Made by a program: the position numbers and the translations under genes. A stretch of 64,000 nt of DNA from an uncultured Bacteroidales bacterium (GTDB lineage Bacteria; Bacteroidota; Bacteroidia; Bacteroidales; Paludibacteraceae): positions 68,932-132,931 of the forward strand of contig CALGHE010000080.1 of assembly GCA_937915765.1 (NCBI GenBank), given 5' to 3'. This document shows positions 62,327 to 64,000 of this stretch, one piece after another (position 1 is the first letter of the stretch; each line of letters opens with the position of its first letter). The notes under the pieces are model-generated. The model did no database searches and was not told where the DNA came from. It saw only the letters and a list, made by a program, of their open reading frames with translations.

Positions 62327-64000
62327 TTATAAATTCAAAGCCAAAGAGAGGCGGTACGACCGACCCGGCATAGGGAAAAAACGCACAACCTCATACTGTT
62401 TATTTGTCAAATTCTGCACATCACCGCGAATCGACAGTTTGCATCTTCTCAGCACAAAACTTCTGTACAACGACAAGCAATGCTCACCGTAAGCCTCCAT
62501 CTTGTTAGCCTCCGAATTGCCCGGCAAAGAATACCTCTCGCCCACAAAAGAGACATTATAAGATACATTCAAAAAACCGTTCTCCCAAGCCAATCCGCAA
62601 GAGCCAGAATGCTCCGGCGTGTAAGGAATCTGGGAACCATAATTCACAGAGCCATCAGTTTTCTCCTCCGCCACCTGCAGCATATAATTGCCACGAATAA
62701 AAAACTTAGCCCACTCAGCAAGAGGCATAAAAGCCTCCGCATTCACGTCAACGCCATATATGTCAACACGCCCCATATTAATCATGCTCCACACAAACAT
62801 CTTGGGCATAGCCACAATTTTGTCATCTACCATATTGTAGTAAGCGTCTGCCGAAAATGCAAAAGAGCGCATAACATCCGAAGCGTAAGCAATTCCAAAA
62901 TTAAACTGTTTGGCACGCTCAGGCACAAGATTTTTACTGCCAACACGGTCAAAATAGTTTTCGTTAAAAGTAGGCACACGAAAACCGTCCTTAAAAGAAG
63001 CCCTCACATTAAAATCTGCATCAAAAGGCTTATAAGACACTGATACTGAAGGCGAAAGACGCTGTTCATCATCTGCAGCCACCCCACGTTCAGTATAATT
63101 AAGGCAGACCGTGCTCAACAATGACGCTACAGCCCGTATTTTACGATCAGAATACTTCAAAGCCACCACATTCAGAAATGAATATCTTTCTGGTTGCACA
63201 TTAGTTATCTGATTGACATTCAAACCATTCATAATATAGTCTGACGAATAAGCCAAGTCTAAACAATGCAACAAGCGCCATCTAAGCCCTGCCGAAAAAT
63301 AGAACTCCTGCTGAAAATACTTGTCATCAACCCTACCATTGGGATATATGGCGCCCTCGTCATGATAATGCGTCCTGCTCCAGTTGAACTTACCCTTGAA
63401 CTGCAAAGAGAAACGCGACGACAAGTTGCTCCGAAAATCAGCCTGACCGAAGAAGATTCTATCGCTCAAAGACTCTTTGCTAAACGAATTATAATAGATG
63501 ACCCCACCGGGCAGACCTCGCTCAGAACCATAGAAATAAACCTTTGCCGACAACGAAGAGCGTTCAGAAACATCAGTCCAAAAATTAGCCTCGCCCGACC
63601 ACGCATCCACATCACTGTTATGTCTCCTCTCTTTAGTCACAAGATTACCATTTTTTAGTCTGAAAGGATAATTTCCGTCCGCCCTATAATAACTGCCCGA
63701 AACTGAAAAAGCGCTGTTCTCTCCAACTTTCTGCTCATAACGCAGATAAGGCGACACAAGTCCGAACGAGCCGCCTTGCAGACGGGTCACAAACCGACGG
63801 TTATCATGCTCAAACATAGGTTTTTTACTGCTCAGCTCGACGGTAGCAGCCGAAGAGAAAAGCCTTGCCGGACGAAAAATATCGTTAGATTCAACAATGG
63901 ACAACGACACACATCTAAGATTATCCAAAGAAAACTTGCCAAGGTCAATCTGACCATTCTGACAATCAGACACAGGCACGCCGTCATAGGCCACCGCAGT
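62327..64000 (-). CDS. btuB: TonB-dependent receptor, BtuB-like (5' end beyond the window)
   Basis: At least 557 residues are visible; the frame stays open to base 64000 (TAVAYDGVPVSD...), so signal peptide, TonB box and most of the plug lie outside. The visible part begins in the plug (TVELSSKKP near the end) and continues through a 22-strand-type barrel rich in Tyr, Phe and Asn. The C-terminus has NLTNKQYEVVRFFPMPGRSYRLSLALNL, quoted in part, which is the typical TonB receptor ending in a hydrophobic strand. With the BtuG-like gene 16 bp downstream, import of cobamides is the best guess; a haem or siderophore substrate remains possible. Confidence 0.75.
   Translation of the reverse strand, partial: TAVAYDGVPVSDCQNGQIDLGKFSLDNLRCVSLSIVESNDIFRPARLFSSAATVELSSKKPMFEHDNRRFVTRLQGGSFGLVSPYLRYEQKVGENSAFSVSGSYYRADGNYPFRLKNGNLVTKERRHNSDVDAWSGEANFWTDVSERSSLSAKVYFYGSERGLPGGVIYYNSFSKESLSDRIFFGQADFRSNLSSRFSLQFKGKFNWSRTHYHDEGAIYPNGRVDDKYFQQEFYFSAGLRWRLLHCLDLAYSSDYIMNGLNVNQITNVQPERYSFLNVVALKYSDRKIRAVASLLSTVCLNYTERGVAADDEQRLSPSVSVSYKPFDADFNVRASFKDGFRVPTFNENYFDRVGSKNLVPERAKQFNFGIAYASDVMRSFAFSADAYYNMVDDKIVAMPKMFVWSMINMGRVDIYGVDVNAEAFMPLAEWAKFFIRGNYMLQVAEEKTDGSVNYGSQIPYTPEHSGSCGLAWENGFLNVSYNVSFVGERYSLPGNSEANKMEAYGEHCLSLYRSFVLRRCKLSIRGDVQNLTNKQYEVVRFFPMPGRSYRLSLALNL

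Overview
The window looks like a Bacteroidales (phylum Bacteroidota) chromosome. Promoters follow the Bacteroidetes pattern (TTG, about 20 nt, TAnnTTTG) and starts lack obvious Shine-Dalgarno sequences. It carries type IX secretion (T9SS) sorting domains of types A and B, PorP/SprF proteins, lipoproteins, and a TonB receptor with BtuG-like and BtuF-like partners. A GH9 cellulase and a T9SS-exported expansin suggest a plant-polysaccharide-degrading anaerobe from a gut or similar habitat. I cannot name the species. No rRNA, IS element, prophage or CRISPR array was seen.

Layout. 1-2792: 3' part of a SpmA/SpmB-type gene, ybeY, and a thioredoxin-fold protein without CXXC. 2781-14507: T9SS surface-protein region. 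It holds a type-B-CTD protein with its PorP/SprF partner (minus strand), then three paralogous type-B-CTD proteins whose ends are nearly identical in DNA. A lipoprotein with MABP-like repeats lies between copies 2 and 3. Copy 3 leads a tight operon (FKBP-like lipoprotein, small lipoprotein, OmpA/PD40 protein, PorP/SprF) that resembles the flavobacterial sprB-C-D-F arrangement. 14698-32286: GH9 cellulase, CNNM/CBS protein, HAD phosphatase, ftsH, rsfS, argH, an AddA/RecB-like helicase-nuclease, ribF, the expansin, a CPA2 antiporter and murI. 32287-37933: a 6S-like RNA, two lipoproteins, a CvpA-family protein, tRNA-Lys, and two outer-membrane barrel proteins. 38269-43762: DUF4294 protein, a short-chain dehydrogenase with an acyl-CoA ligase, purA and murB. 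44029-47214: three glycosyltransferases and a PH-domain protein.

47342-57443 is the most striking block. It is a nine-gene minus-strand run: three TerD-like proteins, three TerY-like vWA proteins, a PP2C phosphatase, a protein kinase with a zinc ribbon, and a PMCA-type calcium ATPase. It is a TerY-phosphorylation (TerY-P) type system apparently joined to calcium export. It is preceded by a good promoter and about 320 nt of highly structured, terminator-ended RNA, which may be an attenuator leader or an independent ncRNA.

58033-64000: a cobamide (vitamin B12) uptake operon, TonB receptor (cut by the window end), BtuG-like propeller, BtuF-, BtuC- and BtuD-like proteins. All calls come from reading the sequence; no database search or folding program was run.
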